The notes: generated by a model not told the origin, from the sequence alone. Counted from the stretch's first letter, positions 1 to 6,667 are shown. The stretch: 22,500 nt of DNA from Symbiodinium natans (GCA_905221605.1 CAJNDS010002075.1:537039-559538), one strand, 5' to 3'. Numbers and translations: made by a program.

Positions 1-42
1 GCTCTCTGGCGGAGGTTAGGGCCGCGCAGTCCAAGGGTCCCG

Positions 43-187
43 GGGTTTAGGGTTTAGGGTTTAGGGTTTAGGGTTTAGGATTTAGGGCTTAGGGTTTAGG
101 GTCTAGGGCTTAGGGCTTAGGGTTTAGGGTTTAGGGTTTAGGGTTTAGGGTTTAGGGTTCGGGTTTAGAGGTTTAGCTTAGGGCTTC
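43..187 (+). repeat. TTTAGGG array (G-strand)
   Basis: Near-continuous TTTAGGG units with occasional CTTAGGG, TCTAGGG and TTCGGG variants. The array begins directly after a unique GC-rich stretch and decays into variants at its right end. It is internal, since unique sequence flanks both sides. Confidence 0.95.
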
Positions 188-437
188 GGGCTTGGGGTCT
201 AGGGTTACAGTGGAAGGGGGGTGGAGTTGGGGGGGATCATACGGGATCCGTTCATTCAGCGAAATCCTAGAAAGCTTCGCTACCCCTAAACCGACCGCAG
301 GCCTACCCCATGAGCACAGCCCTTGGCCCTGAACTTACCCCTGCCGCCCCCGTGCTCGGCACTTGGCTGCACTTAGGAGGGTAGTAAAAAATTAAACTTT
401 TAGCAGCCTCATGAAGAAACCCAATAAGCCCAAAAGG
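188..437. other. Unique island, left part unassigned
   Basis: About 250 bases of non-array sequence. No convincing reading frame is seen in 188-400. The right part (about 405-455) matches a dispersed repeat also found near 13.3 kb, entered separately. The string CGCTACCCC near 280 also occurs just left of that second copy, so this copy may be split by about 120 bases of other sequence. Confidence 0.4.
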
Positions 438-458
438 CTAAAGATCTAAAGTTACAGT
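405..458 (-). repeat. Dispersed repeat, copy A (spliced-leader-like core)
   Basis: Aligns with 13306-13362 at roughly three quarters identity by eye; shared landmarks are AAGAA, CCCAAAAGGCTAA and a TCTAAAGTTACA-like segment. On the minus strand the core reads TCTTTAGCC followed by TTTTGGG, which resembles the start of the dinoflagellate spliced leader (TCCGTAGCCATTTTGG, known) with one base missing. It lies at the 3' end of the open frame 438-728 and supplies that frame's last residues and stop codon. The similarity to the spliced leader may be chance. Confidence 0.45.
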
Positions 459-728
459 AGAGCACCACCAAGGGCAGGAGACCCCGGAATCAAATCCGTC
501 GTCCTCCCACAGGGGAAGGGGCTCGCTTGCCAAATCGACGGGCGGCATCACCTTGTCGAGGTTCCGCTTGAGGTGCATGAAGGCCTTGAACCCCGCCGCT
601 TCCAACAAGTGTAGACGGATCTTGTGGAACTTCGCCCCAGGCAGTTTTTGTCCATGGTCGTCTCCCGGTGGTTGGGATCCCGGGCCATTCCACCTCGGAG
701 TCGGCTGATTCGCCTGCTCGCCATGGCT
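438..728 (-). CDS. Exon-like 96-codon open frame, unknown protein
   Basis: This minus-strand frame runs from just after a TGA at 729-731 to a TAG at 438-440. It has no ATG near its start; the first Met lies past the middle, in the segment KAFMHLKRNLDKVMPPVDL. The middle third looks most like real protein: alternating basic, hydrophobic and acidic residues (KFHKIRLHLLEAAG, then LASEPLPLWEDDGF). The N-terminal third is rich in Gly, Pro and Gln and looks disordered. The last dozen residues fall in a dispersed repeat and are probably not native. A second minus frame here (490-732, 80 codons from an ATG) is also open but rich in Gly, Arg and Pro, so I prefer the longer one. I do not recognise the family. 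It is probably an exon or gene fragment with its ends in the flanking repeats. Confidence 0.45.
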   Translation of the reverse strand, partial: SHGEQANQPTPRWNGPGSQPPGDDHGQKLPGAKFHKIRLHLLEAAGFKAFMHLKRNLDKVMPPVDLASEPLPLWEDDGFDSGVSCPWWCSTVTLDL

Positions 729-751
729 TCATGTGGTAGACCTAAAAACCT

Positions 752-994
752 GAACCCCGAACCTTAAACCCCAGCCGCGCAAAGCCACCCAAAAACCCCG
801 AACTACCTAACCCCAACCTTAAACTCTACGTCCCAACCCTAAACCCCCCAAAACCCAAAACCCTAAACCCCAAACCCTAAACCCCAAATCCTAAACCCAA
901 AACCCTAAACCCTAAACCCTAAACCCCAAACCACTAAACCCTAAACCCCAAACCCTAAACCCTAAACCCTAAACCCCAAACCCTAAACCCTAAA
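752..994 (-). repeat. CCCTAAA/CCCCAAA array (C-strand)
   Basis: C-strand telomere-like units, degenerate at the left (CCCCGAAC, CCCAACCTTAAA) and regular at the right, with CCCCAAA units interleaved. It faces the G-strand array that starts at 1050. Confidence 0.95.
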
Positions 995-1051
995 AGAGTT
1001 GGCCCATGCAAGCAGGCCAGCCTGCTCGGCAATCATGCCTCCCGAGTGTGG
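983..1051 (-). CDS. Short exon-like island (about 20 codons)
   Basis: An island between a C-strand and a G-strand array reads, on the minus strand, HSGGMIAEQAGLLAWANSF and then runs into TTTAGGG-derived codons and a TAG. It has the look of an amphipathic helix, but at this length an open frame is expected by chance in one or two of six frames. No splice site is clear at either edge. It lies on the same strand as its neighbours at 438-728, 1333-1431 and 2090-2188. Confidence 0.22.
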   Translation of the reverse strand, partial: PHSGGMIAEQAGLLAWANSFRV

Positions 1052-1280
1052 GGTTTGGGGTTTAGGGTTTAGGGTTTAGGGTTCAGGGTTTGGGGTTTAG
1101 GGTTTGGGTTTTTGGGGTTTGCGGTTTGGGTTTTTTGGGGTTTTGGGGTTTGGGCTTTTGGGGTTTGGGGTTTGGGGTTTAGGGTTTGGCTGTTGGGGTT
1201 TGGGGTTTGGGGTTTTGCGGTTTGGGGTTTTTGCGGTTTGGGGTTTGGGGTTTTTGGGGTTTTTGGGGTTTTCGGGGTTG
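1050..1280 (+). repeat. TTTGGGG/TTTAGGG degenerate array
   Basis: G-strand array in which TTTGGGG and longer-T variants (TTTTTGGGG, TTTGCGG) outnumber TTTAGGG. Its open frames, rich in GFGVWGLG or in Pro, Lys, Thr and Asn, are repeat artefacts. Runs of four G at short spacing give strong G-quadruplex potential. Confidence 0.93.
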
Positions 1281-1332
1281 GGGGATCCCCAAGGTTTAGG
1301 CCTTGCTGGAAGCTCTTGGGGGGGGGGGGCCT

Positions 1333-1431
1333 TTGGAGGTACAAAGTAATGTTGCACTGCTTTAGCAAAGACACAAGTTTGTCACAAAAATCATTCTGCG
1401 AACTCAGCTTGTTGGGGGTCACCCGCTCTAA
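1333..1431 (-). CDS. Exon-like island, unknown protein
   Basis: On the minus strand this unique island reads LERVTPNKLSSQNDFCDKL and continues with VSLLKQCNITLYLQ, 33 codons without a stop. It has balanced composition and a helix-like hydrophobic spacing, unlike the repeat-derived frames around it. Translation past 1333 enters a poly-Pro stretch from a G tract and then the CCCCAAA-derived Pro/Lys/Asn repeat, so the real coding part is only the island. There is no start codon of its own apart from a GTG at 1420-1422. The opposite strand is also open but less protein-like. The family is not recognised. Confidence 0.4.
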
Positions 1432-1456
1432 ATAACCATCTTTGCTTCGGGGATTG

Positions 1457-1560
1457 GGTTGGTTTAGGGTTTGGGGTTTGGGGTTTGGGGTTTGGGGTTT
1501 AGGGTGTAGGGTTTAGGGTTTAGGGTTAGGGAAAAGGTTTAGGGTTTAGGGTTTCGGGGC
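1457..1560 (+). repeat. TTTGGGG to TTTAGGG array
   Basis: Starts with several pure TTTGGGG units, switches to TTTAGGG, and ends in TTCGGGG and CTCAGGG variants. It shows that variants are clustered in runs rather than scattered. Confidence 0.93.
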
Positions 1561-1605
1561 TCAGGGCTAAGGGCCTAGGGCTTCTCTGACTGCTAAGGTG
1601 GCTGA

Positions 1606-1680
1606 GAGCCCGGAGAATCCAGGCAGCTAAGCTTGGCCAGTTCCAGCGAAAAGTCTTGAGGTATTTCATTCCGAAACGAG
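1606..1680 (+). repeat. Direct repeat flanking a C-strand array, left copy
   Basis: The 35 bases from 1606 match those from 1816 at about 30 of 35 positions (shared GAGCCCGGAGAATCC and AGCTAAGCTTG), followed by a looser match containing GGTATTTC versus GGCATTTC. The two copies lie 210 bp apart on either side of the CCCTAAA array at 1708-1809. Confidence 0.75.
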
Positions 1681-1707
1681 GCCCCAAACAAATTCGCGAT
1701 AGGTAGG

Positions 1708-1809
1708 AACCCTAAACCCTAAACCCCAAACCCCAAACCCCAAACCCCAAACCCTAAACCCTAAACCCTAAACCCTAGACCCTAGACCCTAGACCCTAGA
1801 CCCTAAACC
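1708..1809 (-). repeat. CCCTAAA/CCCCAAA/CCCTAGA array
   Basis: The array is ordered in blocks: CCCTAAA, then CCCCAAA, then CCCTAAA, then four CCCTAGA units in a row, then CCCTAAA. It lies between two diverged direct repeats, as an insertion between duplicated flanks would. Confidence 0.93.
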
Positions 1810-1815
1810 CAGCCA

Positions 1816-1890
1816 GAGCCCGGAGAATCCTGGAAGCTAAGCTTGCCCGCAAATGAGACCAAAGGCATTTCGTTTGTAGAGGGTCCCAGA
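1816..1890 (+). repeat. Direct repeat flanking a C-strand array, right copy
   Basis: Partner of 1606-1680. It starts about 7 bases beyond the end of the CCCTAAA array, and similarity fades after about 70 bases. Confidence 0.75.
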
Positions 1891-1943
1891 TTTGTTTTGG
1901 GGAGGGGGAGGTGGGGGGCGTACTCAAAACGGTGCAACAGTAG

Positions 1944-2089
1944 GCTTAGGGATTAGGTTTCAGGGTTTGGGGCTGTAGGGTTTAGGGTTTAGGGTTTGGG
2001 GTGTAGGGTTTGGGGTTTAGGGTTTGGGGTTTGGGGTTTGGGGCTTGGGGTTTGGGGTTTGGGGTTTGGGGCTTGGGGTTTGGGGTTTG
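1944..2089 (+). repeat. TTTAGGG then TTTGGGG array
   Basis: TTTAGGG units pass into a run of TTTGGGG and CTTGGGG units from about 2010 to 2089, which ends exactly at the unique island that follows. Confidence 0.93.
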
Positions 2090-2188
2090 GGAGGTCACCA
2101 GGCCTACGGCCACGACGATGTCCTTGGCATGGGGTGCCAGAAGGCCCCGGAAGCTGTGAAAGAGCTCACTGAGAACCTTCGCTGCTTC
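2090..2188 (-). CDS. Exon-like island, unknown protein
   Basis: A 33-codon minus-strand frame contains AAKVLSELFHSFRGLLAPHA and then KDIVVAVGLVTS. It pairs an amphipathic helix with a beta-strand-like hydrophobic stretch. About 24 of 33 third positions are G or C, which suggests coding constraint in this roughly 50% GC window. The frame is bounded exactly by G-strand arrays. On the 3' side GTGACC could serve as a GT splice donor; on the 5' side GAAG could be an acceptor. Both are weak. The plus strand is also open (64 codons into repeats) but reads less like protein. It lies on the same strand as 1333-1431 and 2962-3036, so it could belong to one split gene. The family is not recognised. Confidence 0.42.
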
Positions 2189-2196
2189 GGGTTCGG

Positions 2197-2545
2197 GGTT
2201 GGGAGTTGGGGGTTTTAGGGTTTAGGGTCTTGCTGTAAAAGGGTTTACAGGGTTTATAGGGTTTATAGGGTTGATAGGGTTCACAGGGTTCATAGGGGTT
2301 GAATCGCAGGGCTTTTCAGGCTTGGGGCCTTAGGGTTTTAGGGCTTCAGGGCTTTGAGGGCTGAGGCTTACGACCTTCAAACCTCAGGGCTTTAAGTTTA
2401 GGGTTTTTTGTGTTTTTAGGGTGTCTAGGGTTCTTAGGGTTTTTAGGGTTTTTAGGGTTTTAAGGGCTTTTAGGGTTTTTAGGGCTTTAAGGGTTTTAAG
2501 GGCTTTTAGGGTTTTTAGGGCTTAGGGTTTAGGGTTTAGGGTTCA
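2197..2545 (+). repeat. G-strand array with 9-mer and 8-mer variants
   Basis: From about 2233 to 2300 the unit is a 9-mer (GGGTTTATA and variants). From about 2400 to 2520 it is TTTTAGGG or TTTTTAGGG, and it returns to TTTAGGG at 2520-2545. The 9-mer is found as its complement in a longer run at 5990-6130. Confidence 0.9.
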
Positions 2546-2627
2546 GAGGGCTCAGCAGTTGGCTCCAAATGCAAGTTCTAGCATTCGGATTCGGGTTTGA
2601 AACTGTTCTTCTCTTTCTCTTCCTGAG

Positions 2628-2669
2628 AAGGCAATCTTGGTCGGCAATTGGGACCCCGACTCACCTTAA
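2628..2669 (+). CDS. Possible terminal exon of 13 codons
   Basis: A pyrimidine-rich tract (TTCTTCTCTTTCTCTTCCTG) is followed by an AG at 2626-2627, and then AAG GCA begins a frame reading KAILVGNWDPDSP and ending in TAA. The tract and AG are a good-looking 3' splice site. The exon is very short, and the TAA may derive from the CCTTAAACC repeat that follows. It is on the opposite strand from neighbouring candidates. Confidence 0.25.
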   Translation, partial: KAILVGNWDPDSP

Positions 2670-2958
2670 ACCCACAACCACCACCCTAAACCCTACTCCC
2701 CTGCAATCTTAAAACCCTCGAGGCCCCGAAGCCCTAAACCCGTAACCCTTAAGTCTAAGTCTTAAACCCTAAGTCCCATCTTTCGAAGCCTGAAAGACCC
2801 TAAACCAACCCCTAACCCCTAAACCCTGAAACCCTTAAACCCCCAAACCCTTAAACCCCAAACCCTTAAACCCCTAAACCCTAAACCCTAAACCCTAAAC
2901 CCTAAACCCTAAACCCTAAACCCTAGACCCTGAGCCCTAAGCCCTACACCCTGAAACC
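2664..2958 (-). repeat. CCCTAAA array, degenerate to regular
   Basis: Degenerate C-strand units at the left become perfect CCCTAAA around 2875-2925, followed by CCCTAGA, CCCTGAG and CCCTAAG variants. Confidence 0.93.
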
Positions 2959-2961
2959 TCT

Positions 2962-3036
2962 CAACCACCGGGCCTGGATTCCCGCGGAGCGCTTGGGCAG
3001 GGAGCTGCCCTGGTCCACCAAGGCCTCAAAGTAATG
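2962..3036 (-). CDS. Exon-like island, unknown protein
   Basis: A 25-codon minus-strand frame reads HYFEALVDQGSSLPKRSAG and then IQARWL. It is compact, mixed in composition and unlike repeat translation. The island lies between a C-strand array on the left and a G-strand array on the right. An AG near its 5' edge (TTTGAG then GCC) could be an acceptor. There is no start or stop codon of its own. The other strand is open as well. The family is not recognised. Confidence 0.33.
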
Positions 3037-3045
3037 GTTTGGGGG

Positions 3046-3172
3046 GTTAGGGTTTAGGGTTTAGGGTTTAGGGTTTAGGGTTTAGGGTTTAGGGTTTAGG
3101 GTTTAGGGTTTAGGGTTTAGGGTCTAGGGTTTAGGGTTTAGGGTTTAGGGTTTAGGCTTTTGGGGTTCAGGG
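3046..3172 (+). repeat. Regular TTTAGGG array
   Basis: About 16 nearly perfect TTTAGGG units with one TCTAGGG; one of the cleanest arrays in the window. Confidence 0.96.
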
Positions 3173-3179
3173 TTACATC

Positions 3180-3277
3180 TTGGGATGCTCCCCCTTCTTC
3201 TAACAGTCCTTCATAGGGATTCTAGTACCCCCTATCCCTATTCAGGACCGTCAGGAAAAAGGGGGGGAACATCCCAA
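3180..3277. mobile_element. Foldback element, about 42-bp arms
   Basis: The left arm (3180-3220) and right arm (3234-3277) are imperfect inverted repeats separated by about 13 bases. Paired landmarks are TTGGGATG with CATCCCAA, CCCCCTT with AAGGGGG, CAGTCCTTCATAGGGAT with ATCCCTATTCAGGACC. No coding capacity. It is probably a miniature inverted-repeat element or its remnant, and it directly abuts the TTTAGGG array on its left. Confidence 0.65.
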
Positions 3278-3301
3278 CTTTCGGGCTACATCTAACTAGG
3301 A

Positions 3302-3304
<3 letters not shown>

Positions 3305-3336
<32 letters not shown>
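3305..3336. repeat. (CT)16 microsatellite
   Basis: Uninterrupted CT dinucleotide run within a unique island. No gene is seen in 3337-3500. Confidence 0.97.
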
Positions 3337-3338
<2 letters not shown>

Positions 3339-3887
3339 GCTCCTCAAAAATATTCAAGTCTGAGGGTTTTGGCTTTGCTGCTTAGGTGCATAGTTGGAGG
3401 ATCGGGGGCTTAGCAGGTAGAGTTCAGAACCCCCAAAAAAAAACAAAGCGAATAATCCCCAGATTGCCCTTTTAAGGCAGAATATATACTTTCGCATTTT
3501 GGGGTTCTTAAACCCTGAACCTTAAACCCAAGACCCTGAACCCGAAGCCCCAAAAGGTCCCTGACTGTGTTTTTCCAGAGGGCTCTAAGGGGGTCTCAGG
3601 GCTTTAGGGTTTAGGGTTTAGGGTTTCGGGTTGAGACTTTCAAAGGCGGCTTTCATGCTTTCCCCAAGGACCTGAGCCCAAAACCCTGAACAATGAAATG
3701 TAACGCCTTGGCATCTTGAAGTTGTACCCTGGACCCTAGTCCCTAAACCCCAAACCCCGTGCCTTCCTCCCAAACCTGAAGCAAGCAAGCGTTCACAACA
3801 CTTGGGCATCTAAGGGCCTTGCGGCTAAGGTTTAGGGTTCAGGGTTGTGAAGATCGAGGGTGCATGATCTTTGCGCCAGGGTTGTAG

Positions 3888-3950
3888 GCACCCTAAACCC
3901 TAAACCCTAAACCCTAAACCCTAAACCCTAAACCCTAAACCCTAAACCCC
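3888..3950 (-). repeat. CCCTAAA array
   Basis: About nine perfect C-strand units ending in CCCCCTTGAG, where the next island begins. Between 3500 and 3888 there are only short stretches of both strands' units and unique DNA; a 63-codon minus frame at 3618-3809 starts with a Met but is Gly/Val-rich and I do not support it. Confidence 0.94.
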
Positions 3951-3957
3951 CTTGAGC

Positions 3958-4077
3958 TCAGTCCTTCGAAATACCACGCAGGGCGACCTGAAACCACGGC
4001 ACCCCGCCTGAAGCAAAGAGGGGACTCCTTCCAGTAGGCTGTACACAAAAAGGCAGTCCCTGGCCGTGACAGAGTTT
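3958..4077 (-). CDS. Exon-like island ending in its own stop
   Basis: A 39-codon minus-strand frame ends in a TGA at 3958-3960 that is not repeat-derived. It contains GLPFCVQPTGRSPLFASGG and then VPWFQVALRGISKD. The residue mix with several aromatics and a hydrophobic C-terminal stretch is protein-like. It lies exactly between a CCCTAAA array and a short TTTAGGG stretch. It could be a terminal exon. The family is unknown. Confidence 0.33.
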   Translation of the reverse strand, partial: KLCHGQGLPFCVQPTGRSPLFASGGVPWFQVALRGISKD

Positions 4078-4107
4078 AGGCTTTAGGCTTTAGGGTTTAG
4101 GGTTTAG

Positions 4108-4134
4108 TAGGATCAACGTTTAATGTTGACCTAG
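4108..4134. repeat. Short perfect-looking hairpin
   Basis: TAGGATCAAC and GTTGACCTA pair with one mismatch around an ACGTTTAAT-like loop. It lies immediately right of a TTTAGGG stretch, and the string TTTAATGTT recurs at 4397 in the 45-bp tandem repeat. Confidence 0.55.
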
Positions 4135-4195
4135 TAATAATAAACCCCCCCCCTTCAATCAAACCCCCCCAAATAGAGTGAGGCCCCTTTGAATA

Positions 4196-4320
4196 AGGAT
4201 TCCTTTCCTTAGAGAGAATTAGAGAGGATCAAAGAGAATCACTCAGGATTCCTTTCCTTAGAGAGAACTAGAGAGGATCAGAGAGAATCAGAGAGGATCA
4301 GAAAGGAAAACGGACCCCCC
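4196..4320 (+). repeat. 49-bp tandem duplication plus AGAGAGGATC sub-repeat
   Basis: AGGATTCCTTTCCTTAGAGA begins at 4196 and again at 4245 (period 49, few differences). The right copy runs into two or three further copies of a short AGAGAGGATCAG unit. Purine-rich; no coding frame. Confidence 0.85.
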
Positions 4321-4340
4321 CAAAAAAAAACAAGCCCCGA

Positions 4341-4430
4341 CTGGCGTACTTTATTTCCAGGGCTTTATTATTGCGGCCGGGACACCTGGCGTACTTTAAT
4401 GTTAGGGGCTTTAGTAATACTGGGTTAGCA
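4341..4430 (+). repeat. 45-bp tandem duplication
   Basis: CTGGCGTACTTTA starts at 4341 and 4386; both copies carry a GGGGCTTTA-like and a TAATA-like segment in the same order. The second copy runs on into GGGTTAGCA and the next TTTAGGG stretch. Confidence 0.8.
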
Positions 4431-4509
4431 TTACGGTTTAGGGTTTTGGGGTTTAAGGTTTGGAGATTTCAGGGGCTTAGGGTTCAGATCAACTTGGAGG
4501 ATCGGGGAA

Positions 4510-4612
4510 CTTAATAAGTAGATCTTTCTCAAGTAGGGTTCATAAGGAGGATAACACAATTCAGGTTCCTTTTTGGGTACTGAGCAAGCCTACCTAACAA
4601 CTACTTACTAAG
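4510..4612. mobile_element. Possible foldback remnant
   Basis: CTTAATAAGTAG at 4510-4521 and CTACTTACTAAG at 4601-4612 are complementary at 11 of 12 positions, with a further partial pairing (CTCAAGTA with TACTGAG) inside. Similar in plan to the foldbacks at 3180 and 20282 but more decayed. The sequence just left (TTGGAGGATCGGGG) also occurs at about 3393. Confidence 0.35.
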
Positions 4613-4857
4613 AAACCCAACCCTAAAACCGACCCCCACTAAGTCTCACGTACGGTTTTTGACATTTAGGGCTTAAACCCTGAATCCCACACCGTTCAGG
4701 ACGCCTGCTCGACATGAAGTTTAGGGTTTAGGGTTTCGGGTGCCTATTCTGGGGGCCGTAGCATGGGACTATACTAAACTGGGATGTTCAAAGGGCGCCC
4801 TATTGTGCGAAATATGACGGGGGTACCTAAAGTCCTAAGCGTTCGAATCCTGTACCC

Positions 4858-4960
4858 CCAAACCCTACACACCCTGAAACTACTGAAGGTCGAGTCCTGA
4901 AGCCCTAAGCCCTAAGCCGCAAACCCCGAAACCCTAAACCCTAAACCCTAAACCCTATAC
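4858..4960 (-). repeat. C-strand array, mixed
   Basis: Mostly CCCTAAG, CCCGAAA and CCCTAAA units. Confidence 0.85.
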
Positions 4961-5035
4961 CCTACAACGCGAAGCCCTCCGCACACGCCGGCGACACCCA
5001 AGCATCTCCTCACCCGGGTTTGAAAAGTCCTCTCT
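4955..5035 (-). CDS. Exon-like island, basic tail
   Basis: A 26-codon minus-strand frame reads REDFSNPGEEMLGCRRRVRR and ends in TAG inside CCCTATA-type repeat DNA. The acidic first half and Arg-rich second half could be genuine, but high GC favours Arg codons by chance. The family is unknown. Confidence 0.22.
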   Translation of the reverse strand, partial: REDFSNPGEEMLGCRRRVRRASRCRV

Positions 5036-5097
5036 TCAGGGTGGGGCGGGGGGGGGTATGGTTGAAGGATTAGGGCTCGCAGGATGGAGGGTTCTGC

Positions 5098-5370
5098 GGT
5101 GTAGCGTTCAAGGTCTAGGGTTTGGGTTTAGGGTTTAAGGTTTAGGGTTTAGGGTTTAGGGTTTGGGGTTTGGGGTTTGGAGTTTGGGGTTTGGGGTTTG
5201 GGGTTTTGGAGTTGGGGTTTGGGGTTTAGGGTTTAGGGCTTAGGGTTTAGGGTTTCGGGTCGCAGGGTTTAGGGTTCGGAGTGGAAAAACAAGTCAGAAG
5301 ACAGGAAAAGTCTAAGCACGACTGGGTTTAGGGTTTGGGGTTTAGGGTTTCGGGTTTAGGGTTTCGGGCT
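5098..5370 (+). repeat. TTTAGGG/TTTGGGG arrays with one unique gap
   Basis: G-strand units with a TTTGGGG run at about 5160-5225 flanked by TTTAGGG. A short unique piece at 5280-5322 interrupts it, and no gene is seen there. Confidence 0.92.
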
Positions 5371-5435
5371 TAGAGGTTCAGAGCTCCATCTGCAACCTGC
5401 CTAAAAGGCTGAAAACAGGCTTCCAAGACAAGCTT

Positions 5436-5879
5436 ATGCACTTCCAATGGCTACACCTGATGTGGAGCTGCCATCTAGGGCTTGACGACCTTGACGGGCA
5501 CAAAAGAAAACAAAGACTGGGGTTTTGTGCTCAAGCAGAACCGAAACATTTGGAACACGCACGCGCACACACACACACACACACACACACAAGAGCGCAC
5601 CTACGCACTAAAGGACGGTCACATATGGGTAGCTGCTGTTCATTGGCAATCTGGGAAATTGGGAAGGAGGAATGGGAAGAACTAAACATAAAAAACACCA
5701 TGTTTACAAAAAGGGAGACAAGGACGGAAGGAGAGAGAAAAAACGACCACGAAGGCAATAGCGAAGATGCAGACGAAGACGAACGTGAGACGAAGCCTGG
5801 CTTAGAAAAGAACAGCACACGCATGGTGGATACAGGGCAAATGGTCAAAACAAGGCTCGTTCACATGCTACCAAGCTGA
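5436..5879 (+). CDS. 147-codon open frame crossing a CA repeat, doubtful
   Basis: This is the longest frame in the window that is not mainly repeat. From an ATG it encodes MHFQWLHLMW, an Ala/His/Thr stretch made by the (CA)n microsatellite at 5566-5591, then an acidic and basic C-terminal half rich in Glu, Asp, Lys and Arg (KKEEWEEL-like and EDADEDERETKPG segments), ending in TGA. The region 5590-5880 has lower G-run density than its surroundings. The charged half could be a coiled-coil or disordered segment of a real protein. A 105-codon minus frame overlaps it. No domain is recognised and no promoter or splice site supports it, so I treat it as a candidate only. Confidence 0.3.
   Translation: MHFQWLHLMWSCHLGLDDLDGHKRKQRLGFCAQAEPKHLEHARAHTHTHTHTRAHLRTKGRSHMGSCCSLAIWEIGKEEWEELNIKNTMFTKRETRTEGERKNDHEGNSEDADEDERETKPGLEKNSTRMVDTGQMVKTRLVHMLPS
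5566..5591. repeat. (CA)13 microsatellite
   Basis: CA dinucleotide run preceded by CACGCACG; it lies inside the doubtful frame 5436-5879. Confidence 0.95.
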
Positions 5880-5922
5880 GTGCTCCGTTGACTAAGAACC
5901 CCTCTTGAATGTTGAAGCAACC

Positions 5923-6200
5923 CTGAACCTGAAACCCTAAACCCTAACACCTAGACCCTAAACCCTAACCGTTGAGAAACCCATACAAACTTACAACCCT
6001 ATAAACCCTACAAACCCTGCAAAAACCCATAAACCTCATAAACCCTCCAAACCCCATAAACACTATAAACCCCATAAACCCCATAAACCCTATAAACCCT
6101 ATCAACCCTGTAAACCCTATAAACCCCTAAACCCTAAGCCCTAAACCCGAAACCCCCTAAACCCGAAACCCTAAATCCTAAACCCTCAACCCTACACCCT
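5923..6200 (-). repeat. C-strand array with AACCCTATA 9-mers
   Basis: Starts and ends with CCCTAAA or CCCGAAA units. The middle (about 5990-6130) is built of 9- to 10-base CCCTATAAA and CCCCATAAA units, the complement of the GGGTTTATA run at 2233-2300. Confidence 0.92.
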
Positions 6201-6285
6201 AAACTGCCCCCGCCGAGACCTGCATCACTTTGCGGAGGTCGCTGGCCTCGAGTTTTCGCCCCCTCACTGCCATCCGCTCCAGCGT
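6199..6285 (-). CDS. Exon-like island with ATG
   Basis: A 28-codon minus-strand frame follows an in-frame TGA and reads TLERMAVRGRKLEASDLRKV, then MQVSAGAV, with a TAG formed at the repeat edge. The charged helix-like stretch is protein-like. GGGGCA then GTTTAGGG at the 3' edge would make the repeat itself supply a GT splice donor. It is possibly an exon from the same minus-strand series as 438-4077. The family is unknown. Confidence 0.35.
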   Translation of the reverse strand, partial: TLERMAVRGRKLEASDLRKVMQVSAGAV

Positions 6286-6315
6286 TCAAGCCCTAGGAAC
6301 CGGAGGCCCTCGTAG

Positions 6316-6476
6316 GGTGTAAGGTTTAGGCTTTCTTATGAGCTTCGTGGTTTGGGGTTTTGGGGTTCAGGGTTCAGGGTTCAGGGTTTAGGGTTTAGGG
6401 TTTAGGGTTTAGGGTTTAGGGTTTAGGGTTTAGGGTTTGGGGTTTGGGGTTTAGGGTTTAGGGTTTAGGGTTTGGG
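6316..6476 (+). repeat. TTTAGGG array
   Basis: Three TTCAGGG units, then about nine perfect TTTAGGG units, then TTTGGGG and TTTAGGG. Right edge abuts the island 6477-6667. Confidence 0.95.
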
Positions 6477-6667
6477 GTTGAAGCTTTAAGGCCTCGGGAA
6501 CTAGCCCTACCCAAAATCAGGGACGAAACGGCCTGTGATTCAGCCTTCTTGGGCCCTCGGGTGGGGGCAGCAGCATGCCTACCCTCCAACTCCTTCACAA
6601 ACACCTCACAGCCTGAAGCCTCAACCCTAAATCCCACTTCCCTAAATCCGGAAGCCAAAGAAGTCAA
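6458..6667 (-). CDS. 69-codon open frame, unknown protein
   Basis: From an ATG the minus strand reads MTSLASGFREVGFRVEASG, then a plausible globular or linker segment (CEVFVKELEGRHAAAP, KKAESQAVSSLILGRASS), and its last residues (STPNPKP) come from the adjoining array. The stretch from residue 16 to about 60 has balanced composition. A short C-strand-like CCCTAAATCC lies near its start, so residues 1-15 may be repeat-influenced. It might be an internal exon or a fragment; no family is recognised. Confidence 0.38.
   Translation of the reverse strand: MTSLASGFREVGFRVEASGCEVFVKELEGRHAAAPTRGPKKAESQAVSSLILGRASSRGLKASTPNPKP

Noticed and set aside
1-200. A true chromosome end
   Set aside because: Arrays are short, occur on both strands across the whole window, and unique DNA lies outside the first one.
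840-1000. Telomerase RNA template (CCCTAAACC-type) as a gene
   Set aside because: The template motif is identical to the array units everywhere here, so it carries no information.
1069-1422. Long Pro/Lys/Thr/Asn minus frame and Gly/Phe/Trp/Val plus frames
   Set aside because: They are translations of CCCCAAA or TTTGGGG repeats; only the island 1333-1431 is kept.
3618-3809. 63-codon minus frame with Met
   Set aside because: Gly/Val/Thr-rich and overlapping degenerate repeat units on both strands; no better than chance.
4819-4860. tRNA-like 3' end: GTTCGAATCC and an 8-bp GGGGGTAC/GTACCCCC stem
   Set aside because: The two stem halves are only 25 bases apart, there is no room for D and anticodon arms, and the T stem does not pair. 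It is a simple hairpin.
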